Both the position numbers and the translations under genes were made by a program. Below the pieces are notes generated by a model. It ran no database searches and was not told the origin of the DNA. It saw only the letters and a list, made by a program, of their open reading frames with translations. DNA of 43,150 nucleotides from a virus: positions 1 to 43,150 of the IMG/VR virus record IMGVR_UViG_3300032770_000042; one strand, written 5' to 3'. Shown piece after piece: positions 7,612 to 13,629 of the stretch; the stretch's first letter is position 1; each line of letters starts with the position of its first letter.

Positions 7612-8162
7612 GCCGCCTCCATGTGCGTAGCCAGGTCCTTCGGGTACCGGCTGGTCTGCCACTTAGCCATGACCTCGTCCACGCGCTTGCCGACTGCGGC
7701 CGCGTGTTTTGCCTCATTCCAACCGTAACCATGCCAGACAGCGTCCAGGTCAGTGAGCACGTCGCGCGTCTTCGCCGCCGCGCCCGCTTCCTTGTAACGG
7801 TCTAGATCCTCTTTCTTTCCAAACAACAGCGAGCCGATCACGTCCACCCACGTCGGCACCTGCTGTCGGAGGAGGCGGTTTGGAGTGCGGGTCGTGATCA
7901 TCATCCCAAGAACCGAATCGGGCGCGAACACGGTCCAAAGCACCGGATAGCCAAGCCGCCGGTCCTTGCGCTCCGCCGCCGCCAGCTCCCGACGGGAACA
8001 CAAATCGTCGGCTTTTCCGCGCAGCTCTTGAAACCTCTGCGCTAAAACCATCAACTCGGTGTCGTCCGCGCCGGCCTGGTGAAGCCTATACCAATCGTTC
8101 GTAAGTCTGCCCACCATGCGCCGCAGCGACGGCAGCGAGACCCTCTTGCTCGTTTTGTTCAT
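7608..8162 (-). CDS. hypothetical early protein
   Basis: A 184-residue basic protein with helical ends and a central hydrophobic stretch (VLWTVFAPDSVLGMMITT). It is the first large gene after the regulator at the head of the early operon. No family is recognised. Confidence 0.72.
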   Translation of the reverse strand: MNKTSKRVSLPSLRRMVGRLTNDWYRLHQAGADDTELMVLAQRFQELRGKADDLCSRRELAAAERKDRRLGYPVLWTVFAPDSVLGMMITTRTPNRLLRQQVPTWVDVIGSLLFGKKEDLDRYKEAGAAAKTRDVLTDLDAVWHGYGWNEAKHAAAVGKRVDEVMAKWQTSRYPKDLATHMEAA

Positions 8163-8177
8163 GGGCGAAGGAGCGGC

Positions 8178-8375
8178 TCAGGCCGCCTTGGAGTACTGCT
8201 TTTCCAGCTTGGGGAGTGCTTCCTCGAGACATTCTTCAAGAATGCTCGTCTTTGTTCGTTTGGAGGCCGCGACTACCTGGTGGAAGCGCACGGCCAGCGG
8301 CTCGTCTAGCCGAACGGCCAAACGGTTGTCCACCTCGGCGGTTTCTTTTTTCTGCTGCATCAATCTCTGCTTCAT
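8178..8375 (-). CDS. ribbon-helix-helix regulator (early operon head)
   Basis: A 65-residue protein. A ribbon strand (VDNRLAVRLDEPLAVRF) and two helices (HQVVAASKRTKTSI, EECLEEALPKLEKQY) match the Arc/CopG fold. It heads the early minus-strand operon and diverges from a second ribbon-helix-helix gene across a 78-base operator region. The pair probably forms the lysis-lysogeny switch in place of CI/Cro. A downstream Met (residue 6) is a possible alternative start. Confidence 0.75.
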   Translation of the reverse strand: MKQRLMQQKKETAEVDNRLAVRLDEPLAVRFHQVVAASKRTKTSILEECLEEALPKLEKQYSKAA

Positions 8376-8453
8376 GTCGTGAAACTAGTTTAACACGTCA
8401 AACACGTCAACAATTATCTTGCACTTTTTTTGACCTGTCATAAAGTGGGGTCT
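8376..8453. promoter_or_regulatory. divergent promoter/operator between two ribbon-helix-helix genes
   Basis: An AT-rich gap in a GC-rich genome. It holds tandem copies AACACGTCA-AACACGTCA (8393-8410), typical of ribbon-helix-helix operators. On the minus strand TTGACG precedes TTAAACTAG. On the plus strand TTGCAC is followed after 16 bases by TAAAGT. Both look like promoter elements overlapping the repeats. Confidence 0.6.
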
Positions 8454-8702
8454 GTGAAAGGCAAAACCATCGCATTCCGGCCGTCCCCCGAAATTCGCAA
8501 ACGCCTTGAAACCCTCGCGGCCGCCACAGGGCACAGCCTCACGTTCCACATTCAGAAAGCCGTCGAGGCGCACCTTCCGGTGCTTGAGGATCGCTACGCG
8601 CGGGAGATCAGAGAGATGGAGGCTCGCCAAACAAAATATCCCTCCCGGTCCGGCGCGGACTCTTTCGCGGAGGATCGCCCCAAGAAGCCGAAAGCCGCAT
8701 AA
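8454..8702 (+). CDS. ribbon-helix-helix regulator (lysogeny operon head)
   Basis: An 82-residue protein if started at GTG 8454; an in-frame GTG at 8445 and TTG at 8430 are alternatives. The strand KGKTIAFRPSPEI and the helices KRLETLAAATGHSLTFHIQKAVEAHLPVLEDRY match the Arc/CopG fold. The tail is charged and Lys/Pro-rich. It is followed by a zinc-ribbon membrane protein and the integrase, so it likely controls the lysogenic state. Confidence 0.72.
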   Translation: MKGKTIAFRPSPEIRKRLETLAAATGHSLTFHIQKAVEAHLPVLEDRYAREIREMEARQTKYPSRSGADSFAEDRPKKPKAA

Positions 8703-8732
8703 TCAACCTGACCGACTACCTCCCGGGCTTCC

Positions 8733-9152
8733 ATGAACAGTGAACAAACTGCCAAATGCGTTTGTAATGTCTGCTCTGGCCACATCGAATTCGACGCCTC
8801 CCAGGCTGGCCAGAAGATCCTCTGCCCCCACTGCGGCATGGAGACCCTCCTTTATGCGCCGCGCGCCAAACCGGAGCCGACACCGCCGCCCATAACTCGA
8901 CCGGCCTTTCCTCCCGGCTCTCTGTACTGTCCGAACTGCGGAACGCTCGCCCCTCCGCGCAGCCATACCAAGGGCAGCTTCGCAATTGAATTGGTCCTGT
9001 GGCTCTTCTTCTGCCTGCCCGGGCTCATCTATAGCATTTGGCGCCTGACCACCCGGGGCAGAGTCTGCCGGACCTGCGGCAACCCAAATCTAATCCCTCC
9101 TCAATCGCCTAGAGCGCAGGCAATGATCGCTTCAGGCCACGCCTCAATGTAA
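8733..9152 (+). CDS. zinc-ribbon membrane protein
   Basis: A 139-residue protein with three cysteine pairs (CNVC, CPHC, CPNC), one transmembrane segment around residues 88-105 (ELVLWLFFCLPGLIYSIW), and a final CRTCGNPNLIP motif. This layout is common in small bacterial envelope proteins. It lies between the regulator and the integrase, in the segment expected to be expressed in a lysogen, so a superinfection-exclusion role is possible. That role is inference. Confidence 0.72.
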   Translation: MNSEQTAKCVCNVCSGHIEFDASQAGQKILCPHCGMETLLYAPRAKPEPTPPPITRPAFPPGSLYCPNCGTLAPPRSHTKGSFAIELVLWLFFCLPGLIYSIWRLTTRGRVCRTCGNPNLIPPQSPRAQAMIASGHASM

Positions 9153-9171
9153 GCCCACATCAAACAACTCC

Positions 9172-10563
9172 ATGAACCCCATCATTCCTCCTCTGATGGG
9201 AGACCGCCCCGCCGCCGGGCCCGCGCTCGGCCACGTCTCTCAGCCCGCCAAACGAAAAAAACCCCACGTCGAGCGCATCGGGAATGTCTCCGTTCCCATT
9301 TACGCCACGCGCTGGCGCGACAAACGCCGGCGCCGCGTCTATAAAAAATTCGCGATCATCTGGACCGACGGCGTCGGCCGGCACCGCGAACAGCATTCCT
9401 CCTGGGACGTCGCGGTCCGGCGCGCCCGCGAAGTGGCAAACGCCCTGGTCAATGGCGAGATCTCCATGGAGCAGCTTACCCAGGAGGACCGCGCCGCCCA
9501 TCTCTACTGGCAGCAGCTCGCCGCCCGGGCCGGTCGCTCCGTGACCGATATCTTGAGCGACGCCGTCAGGGCCTACGAAGTGCCCGGCGGTGCGCCTACC
9601 CTCGAGGAGGCGCAGCGCTATTGGGCCGACCATCATCCCGCCGGCGCCACTCCCAAGACCTGTCCGGAAATCCTGGTCGAAATGCTCGCCAAACGAAAAA
9701 AGACCGGCTCTTCCAAAAACACCCTCGACGACTGGAGAAGCCGCCTCGGCCGCTTCACCGAAGATTTCCCGGTACCGATCCTTTCCCTCACCGCCAAGGA
9801 CCTCGACAACTGGCTCGATAAACTCGATTGCTCCCGGAGGACCCGAAATAATTACCGCGGCAACCTGGTTGATTTCTACCGGTTCGCCCGCCAGGCCGGC
9901 TATTGTCCCAAGACGTGGACCCCACTCGATGACGTTGAACGCGCCAAAGAAGAACCCATTCACATCGAGGTGTTCACTCCGGCCGACTTCGTGCGCATCA
10001 TCACCAGGCGCGAATCCCTCGAGCTCAAGATGGCCGCCCGCGGCCGGCGCTACAAAAGCCTGGTTCCTTACCTGGCCATTGGCGCATTTGCCGGCTGCCG
10101 GCACGAGGAGATGTGTGCCCCCGGCCGGCCGGTCCTCGACTGGCGCCAGGTTGACCTGGTCCGGAAGCGAATCCAGGTCCTCCAGGAAGTCGCCCGCAAG
10201 ATCGGCCGCGACCGGATCGTGCCAATGAGCGACAACCTGGTCGCCTGGCTAACGCCCTATGCCCGGAAGTCCGGACCCATCTGCGAGCTCGCCAATGCCA
10301 ACAACGCCTTTCAGCGCGCCGCCAAGGACGCCAAGCTCAAATGGAAGCGTAACGGCCTCCGCCGCTCGTTCATCTCCTACCGGCTCGCCCTGGTCAAAGA
10401 CATGGCCCAAGTCGCCCTCGAGGCCGGGACCTCCGAAGAGCGCATCCTGAAAAACTACAAAGCGACCCGCGACGAGGAGGAAGGCCACGCCTGGTTCAAC
10501 ATCCAACCCACTCGCGCCGACGTCCTCCCCCTCTTCGCCTGGGCCAAGCGCGGCGGGAACTGA
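9172..10563 (+). CDS. tyrosine recombinase / integrase
   Basis: A 463-residue integrase. The basic N-terminal region would bind arm sites, the core-binding domain lies around residues 180-270 and the catalytic domain after 290. Visible active-site elements are AGCRHEEM (first Arg), the strand DRIVPMSDNL, NGLRRSF (second Arg) and GTSEERILKNYK with the nucleophilic Tyr. The His of the usual HxxR box is Asn here, and the GH box reads GT. The likely attP lies directly downstream. It would insert the circular genome into a host tRNA gene. Confidence 0.9.
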   Translation: MNPIIPPLMGDRPAAGPALGHVSQPAKRKKPHVERIGNVSVPIYATRWRDKRRRRVYKKFAIIWTDGVGRHREQHSSWDVAVRRAREVANALVNGEISMEQLTQEDRAAHLYWQQLAARAGRSVTDILSDAVRAYEVPGGAPTLEEAQRYWADHHPAGATPKTCPEILVEMLAKRKKTGSSKNTLDDWRSRLGRFTEDFPVPILSLTAKDLDNWLDKLDCSRRTRNNYRGNLVDFYRFARQAGYCPKTWTPLDDVERAKEEPIHIEVFTPADFVRIITRRESLELKMAARGRRYKSLVPYLAIGAFAGCRHEEMCAPGRPVLDWRQVDLVRKRIQVLQEVARKIGRDRIVPMSDNLVAWLTPYARKSGPICELANANNAFQRAAKDAKLKWKRNGLRRSFISYRLALVKDMAQVALEAGTSEERILKNYKATRDEEEGHAWFNIQPTRADVLPLFAWAKRGGN

Positions 10564-10568
10564 CCCAA

Positions 10569-10588
10569 AGCGGACCAATTGTTCCGCT
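10569..10588. promoter_or_regulatory. 20-bp palindrome, copy 1 (one mismatch)
   Basis: AGCGGACCAATTGTTCCGCT begins six bases after the integrase stop. It matches the perfect palindrome at 10945-10964 except for one base, and the two share the preceding CCAA. It may be a protein-binding site bracketing attP. Confidence 0.6.
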
Positions 10589-10696
10589 TCCCCCGTGGGC
10601 CGGAAGGCCGCGATCCCTGGGATTGTTGCAAAATTACAAATTTATTTTTGCAATTCTGCAATGGGCTACGGGTCGAAAACCCGCCGCCCACGGCCG

Positions 10697-10715
10697 TTGG
10701 GGAATATTGGGGAAA
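10697..10715. promoter_or_regulatory. paired arm-type repeats, left of attP core
   Basis: Two copies of TTGGGGAA (10697-10704 and 10708-10715 region) lie in tandem about 110 bases left of the tRNA-like core. A similar pair lies to the right at 10895-10914. Tandem direct repeats on both sides of a core are typical integrase arm-binding sites. Confidence 0.6.
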
Positions 10716-10822
10716 CCAAACCTGTCACACCCTGCCAATTCCTGCCAAACTTGCCGTTAGATAAGCTGTGCCCAGGACCGCGACTTCCACGTGGAACGAC
10801 GGCCTTTCGGCCACGTTTTGGA

Positions 10823-10867
10823 GTGGCGGGAGCGGCGGGTTCGAGCCCCGCCGCTCCCGCCACTTTT
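10823..10867 (+). other. attP core candidate: tRNA T-arm/acceptor minihelix
   Basis: A perfect 17-bp stem (10823-10839 with 10847-10863) encloses a 7-base loop TTCGAGC, which is a tRNA T-loop. Read as a tRNA 3' end it gives T-stem GCGGG/CCCGC, acceptor strand CGCTCCC, discriminator G and CCA. Many integrases use such 3' ends as the crossover site. No D-arm or anticodon arm is visible upstream, so this is not a full tRNA. The 5' strand pairs fully with the acceptor side, and the stem is followed by TTTTA, so it may also terminate integrase transcription. Confidence 0.65.
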
Positions 10868-10894
10868 ATTGGCGTTTTCGATGCCTATTTCCCG

Positions 10895-10914
10895 TTGGGG
10901 AAGGACTGGGGAAA
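10895..10914. promoter_or_regulatory. paired arm-type repeats, right of attP core
   Basis: TTGGGGAA (10895-10902) and CTGGGGAAA (10906-10914) mirror the pair at 10697-10715 on the other side of the tRNA-like core. Confidence 0.58.
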
Positions 10915-10944
10915 CAGCGGCAGACTAATTGGTAACACCCCCAA

Positions 10945-10964
10945 AGCGGAACAATTGTTCCGCT
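10945..10964. promoter_or_regulatory. perfect 20-bp palindrome, copy 2
   Basis: AGCGGAACAATTGTTCCGCT is its own reverse complement. Its central 12 bases recur at 32548-32559 and 32875-32886. The gap 10564-11076 otherwise holds only the attP elements and a terminator. Confidence 0.7.
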
Positions 10965-11016
10965 CCTACCTGCCTTGGCTCCTGGAAGCCCGCCCCAGCG
11001 CCCGGATACCCTCCCC

Positions 11017-11058
11017 AAAAGCCAAACGCCCCGCTGACGCCAATTGGCGCGCGGGGCG
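11017..11058 (-). terminator. late-operon terminator
   Basis: The outer stem CGCCCCGC (11027-11034) pairs with GCGGGGCG (11051-11058) around a smaller palindrome. On the minus strand it is followed by a T-rich stretch (TTTGGCTTTT). It lies directly after the last late gene (stop at 11077) and faces the integrase transcript. Confidence 0.65.
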
Positions 11059-11076
11059 ATGGCCTGGAGCTAATCC

Positions 11077-11358
11077 TCAGCTCTTGGCTGGGGCCGCCTG
11101 GATAGCCGGGGCCGAGCTGCCGGCGACGGCCGCATTCAGAATAGCCACTTGGGCTTCCACTGCGTCCGCGGCGGCTTGGATCTGCGGATTGTTGGCCGCA
11201 TTACTCAGCGCCGTGCCGGCTGCGCTCACCGCGGCCGTCAGGTCGGTCACTGCCTGATTCAAATTTTGGAGTGCTGTCATAAGTCTTTTTTCGATTTGTC
11301 GTTCGTTACACCCACCGCTCCCAGTCAACCACGTCCAGATTTGTCGCCACCCGTTCAT
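11077..11358 (-). CDS. small coiled-coil late protein
   Basis: A 93-residue protein if begun at MNGWRQIWTW; a start at MTALQNLNQ (residue 27 of this reading) is also possible. The body is Ala/Gln/Asn-rich and helical, like a short coiled coil, with an amphipathic aromatic N-terminus. It is the last gene before the operon terminator and part of the lysis region. The function is unknown. Confidence 0.62.
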   Translation of the reverse strand: MNGWRQIWTWLTGSGGCNERQIEKRLMTALQNLNQAVTDLTAAVSAAGTALSNAANNPQIQAAADAVEAQVAILNAAVAGSSAPAIQAAPAKS

Positions 11359-11360
11359 GG

Positions 11361-11576
11361 CTACTCGCACCCCACCAACGTCGGCCGCGTGATGGCTACC
11401 ACGTTGGTCCCGCGCTGGCCGGCGTCATTGCCGCTCTGCGCCCGGAACGCATCCGCCCGCGCCGCGTCCCGGAAAACGATTTGTTCCCCCGGCTGCAGCG
11501 CAAACTGCGCCGGCCGATACCCCGTGCAACCGCCCGCCGCGGCCGCCACCATCAGCAAACAAAAGATCCGACCCAT
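11361..11576 (-). CDS. small lipoprotein, possible o-spanin (Rz1-like)
   Basis: A 71-residue protein whose N-terminus MGRIFCLLMVAAAAGGC is a signal peptide with a lipobox ending in Cys17. The start lies inside the preceding hydrolase gene (25-base overlap). A short outer-membrane lipoprotein directly after the endolysin fits an Rz1-type spanin, although the Pro-richness common in Rz1 is weak and no partner i-spanin is evident. Confidence 0.58.
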   Translation of the reverse strand: MGRIFCLLMVAAAAGGCTGYRPAQFALQPGEQIVFRDAARADAFRAQSGNDAGQRGTNVVAITRPTLVGCE

Positions 11577-12034
11577 TTCAGCAAAGGACTGAGGTTGATA
11601 TGTTCCGGCGCCACCTTCCAAGGCTGCGTCCGCTCCAGGAGCACCCGCTCGGGCCCCATCGCCGCGCAAATAATGAAAACCGCCTCTGAGCAAAACAACT
11701 TGTGCTCCTTCGCGCCGGCGTCATAGCCCAACCGGAGCACGAACCCCTCGATCGCGCCGAAATCGTAAGCCTCCCCCTTCAGCCCGCGCGCGGTCGCCAG
11801 GGCCACCGCCTCCTCCGCCGGCGTCAGCGGCGCCTTGTACTCCAGCAGATCCACCACCGTCCCCTTCTGGTGGTTCTCCCCCAGGCTGCGCGCGCAGACG
11901 AAGCCCTGGTTTTCCGCCTCCCAAAGCTCGCCCACGTCCGGGAACCACGCCGCCGCGTGCGAATAAACCGACCGCGTCTCCCACTCGATCAGCTCGCTGA
12001 CCGCCGCAATCCCGCGATAAAGTCCAATCTGCAC
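11552..12034 (-). CDS. NlpC/P60-like peptidoglycan hydrolase (endolysin candidate)
   Basis: A 160-residue protein starting at GTG, one base after the stop of the upstream lipoprotein. A His in VYSHAAAW (about residue 25) and a Cys in LFCSEAV (about residue 115) fit the catalytic pair of permuted NlpC/P60 papain-fold enzymes of the YiiX type. It follows two holin-like genes, so cell-wall cleavage at lysis is likely. In NlpC/P60 proteins the targets are peptide or amide bonds in the wall or lipid esters; the substrate here is not known. Confidence 0.65.
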   Translation of the reverse strand: MQIGLYRGIAAVSELIEWETRSVYSHAAAWFPDVGELWEAENQGFVCARSLGENHQKGTVVDLLEYKAPLTPAEEAVALATARGLKGEAYDFGAIEGFVLRLGYDAGAKEHKLFCSEAVFIICAAMGPERVLLERTQPWKVAPEHINLSPLLKWVGSFVC

Positions 12035-12035
12035 G

Positions 12036-12389
12036 CTAAGGCGCCTTCGCCGCCGCCCCAGCGATGGTCCCCGCCGCCGCCGCGCCATTCGCGAAAGCCT
12101 GGTTGAGCTGCGCGCCCACCTCATGCAGCAGCGCCGCCTCGCCCGAAAACGCATTCGACACCACCAGCGGGTCGTTCACCGACGTCACCAACCCGATCGA
12201 CAGCCGCGCCGTCCCGTTCGTGCCCACCTCCACGACGATATTCGTCATCGAAGTATTCTTGGGATTGCTCCACTCAAACGACTGCCCCGCCACCTTGGCC
12301 TTGAACTTCGTGGTCGGCACCGGCGACAACACCGTGCACCCAGCCAGGACCACCAACAACAATGCCAAAAGAATGCCAAACCTTTTCAT
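12036..12389 (-). CDS. lipoprotein in lysis cassette
   Basis: A 117-residue protein. MKRFGILLALLLVVLAGC is a clear lipoprotein signal with Cys18 at the lipobox. The mature part is Thr/Asn-rich and probably beta-stranded, with an Ala-rich tail. It lies between the holin-like genes and the hydrolase. It could be a spanin-like or exclusion lipoprotein. The role is not known. Confidence 0.65.
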   Translation of the reverse strand: MKRFGILLALLLVVLAGCTVLSPVPTTKFKAKVAGQSFEWSNPKNTSMTNIVVEVGTNGTARLSIGLVTSVNDPLVVSNAFSGEAALLHEVGAQLNQAFANGAAAAGTIAGAAAKAP

Positions 12390-12400
12390 CGAGACCTTTC

Positions 12401-12613
12401 CTATTTGCCGGTCGGCGCCGATGCGCCGCCGTTATCCGGCAGATCGTCCACCGAATGCGTTTTGAGGTAACTGCCCAAATTCGTCAGCAATGCCGTGCAG
12501 AGGACCGCGACGAAGCTCTTCCAATTCATCGAGCCCGCCAGGCCGGACCCGGCCGTCAGCAGCCCGAAGAACACCGCGATCACCAGCCCGATCTTCCATT
12601 TGCGCCAAGCCAT
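12401..12613 (-). CDS. holin-like membrane protein
   Basis: A 70-residue protein with two hydrophobic segments (IGLVIAVFFGLLTAGSGLA and SFVAVLCTALLTNLGSYL), a short loop and a polar C-terminal tail. Size, topology and position before the hydrolase fit a class II holin. Confidence 0.62.
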   Translation of the reverse strand: MAWRKWKIGLVIAVFFGLLTAGSGLAGSMNWKSFVAVLCTALLTNLGSYLKTHSVDDLPDNGGASAPTGK

Positions 12614-12617
12614 ACCC

Positions 12618-12806
12618 CTATCCCTTCCGCGCGTCCCGTCGCCACCGCCAGGCCGTGTAAGCGATCGACAACAAAATCAATCCCAACTCCGCCAACGACT
12701 TCAAAGTCACCAAATTCACCGTCGCCAAAACAATCCCATTCGGCAGCCACACCTTCAGCGTATCTGCCGCCCGCTCACCGACGAAGCTCTGCGCCCGGCC
12801 CAGCAT
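12618..12806 (-). CDS. second holin-like small membrane protein
   Basis: A 62-residue protein with one long or two short hydrophobic segments (GIVLATVNLVTL, LAELGLILLSIAYTAW) and a basic end (RWRRDARKG). It sits directly before the first holin-like gene. It could be a holin or an antiholin partner. Confidence 0.58.
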   Translation of the reverse strand: MLGRAQSFVGERAADTLKVWLPNGIVLATVNLVTLKSLAELGLILLSIAYTAWRWRRDARKG

Positions 12807-12840
12807 CCATTGCTAGATGGGCGTCAACGGATAGCGCGCT

Positions 12841-13629
12841 CTAATGCCCCGCCCGGTAAATCGCGCCTATCTGGCTCGCCGACAGCGCGTAGCCGTAAAC
12901 CCTCACATCATCCACCGCCCCGGCATATTGAGATACCAGCGTGCTCCGATGCAGCAACCCGATGGAAATTTTGTTCGCAGGCGTGGCGTTAGCCGAATAC
13001 AAAATGTTGCTTAGCCAGTATGACGGAGCCGTCGTGGTTGTTCCCGTCATCGTTGATAGAACCCCGTTCGTAAAGAACGTCGGGGCGACCCCATTTTGGA
13101 CGAGCGCGATGTGAACCCAGTTGTTGCTGGCGTAGCCCCCAGGAATGTAAATCGTGTATTGCCACTCCGTGCTGCCATTGTAGCGGCCGACGATGTTCCA
13201 AAACTTGTTCCCGGCTCGCCAATCGTTCTCAATATAGATTTCCGTGGTGGATGCGCTGGTTGACGATGCTGACCACGGGATCGTTTCCCCACCCGTGTCC
13301 CGCTCCTTGCACCACATGCAGACCGTCCCGGTTTTAAGGTTGTAGCAGGCGTTCGATGAACTCGTCGTGTCAAGGTATTGCGTCGAGCCGTTGAAGAACA
13401 TCCCTTGGCCAACCACTCCATTCGTCTGGGTTGGAGCCGCGACTTGGAACGCACCAGTCGCCGTGCCGCTGGCGTCCAGCGCCTTCCCGTTCTGGCAATC
13501 CGCCACGTCCAATGTCCAGCACCCCACCAACCCTTGCGGAACCACGGCCACCTGCGTCTTGTTCCAAAGCCCAATTTGCGCCGAAGCCGACGCGCCCGAC
13601 AAAAGGATGCAGAATAGCAAGGTTCTCAT
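12841..13629 (-). CDS. exported LamG/concanavalin-like lectin domain protein
   Basis: A 262-residue protein with an N-terminal signal peptide (MRTLLFCILLSGASASAQ). The remainder fits a LamG/concanavalin A-like jelly roll: GLVGCWTLD, a FFNGSTQYL strand, a WVHIALVQNG strand and a final DDVRVYGYALSASQIGAIY, the usual end of such domains. It overlaps the fibre gene by ATGA. Glycan binding during adsorption is likely. A signal peptide is unusual on a virion protein. Confidence 0.75.
   Translation of the reverse strand: MRTLLFCILLSGASASAQIGLWNKTQVAVVPQGLVGCWTLDVADCQNGKALDASGTATGAFQVAAPTQTNGVVGQGMFFNGSTQYLDTTSSSNACYNLKTGTVCMWCKERDTGGETIPWSASSTSASTTEIYIENDWRAGNKFWNIVGRYNGSTEWQYTIYIPGGYASNNWVHIALVQNGVAPTFFTNGVLSTMTGTTTTAPSYWLSNILYSANATPANKISIGLLHRSTLVSQYAGAVDDVRVYGYALSASQIGAIYRAGH

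Noticed and set aside
9160-10104. Long reading frame opposite the integrase
   Set aside because: It is a Gly/Asp/Val-rich shadow of the integrase frame in GC-rich DNA, with no motif.
10740-10863. Complete tRNA gene ending at 10863
   Set aside because: Only the T-arm and acceptor 3' strand fit. No D-arm or anticodon arm is found upstream, and the bases before the T-stem pair with the acceptor strand instead.
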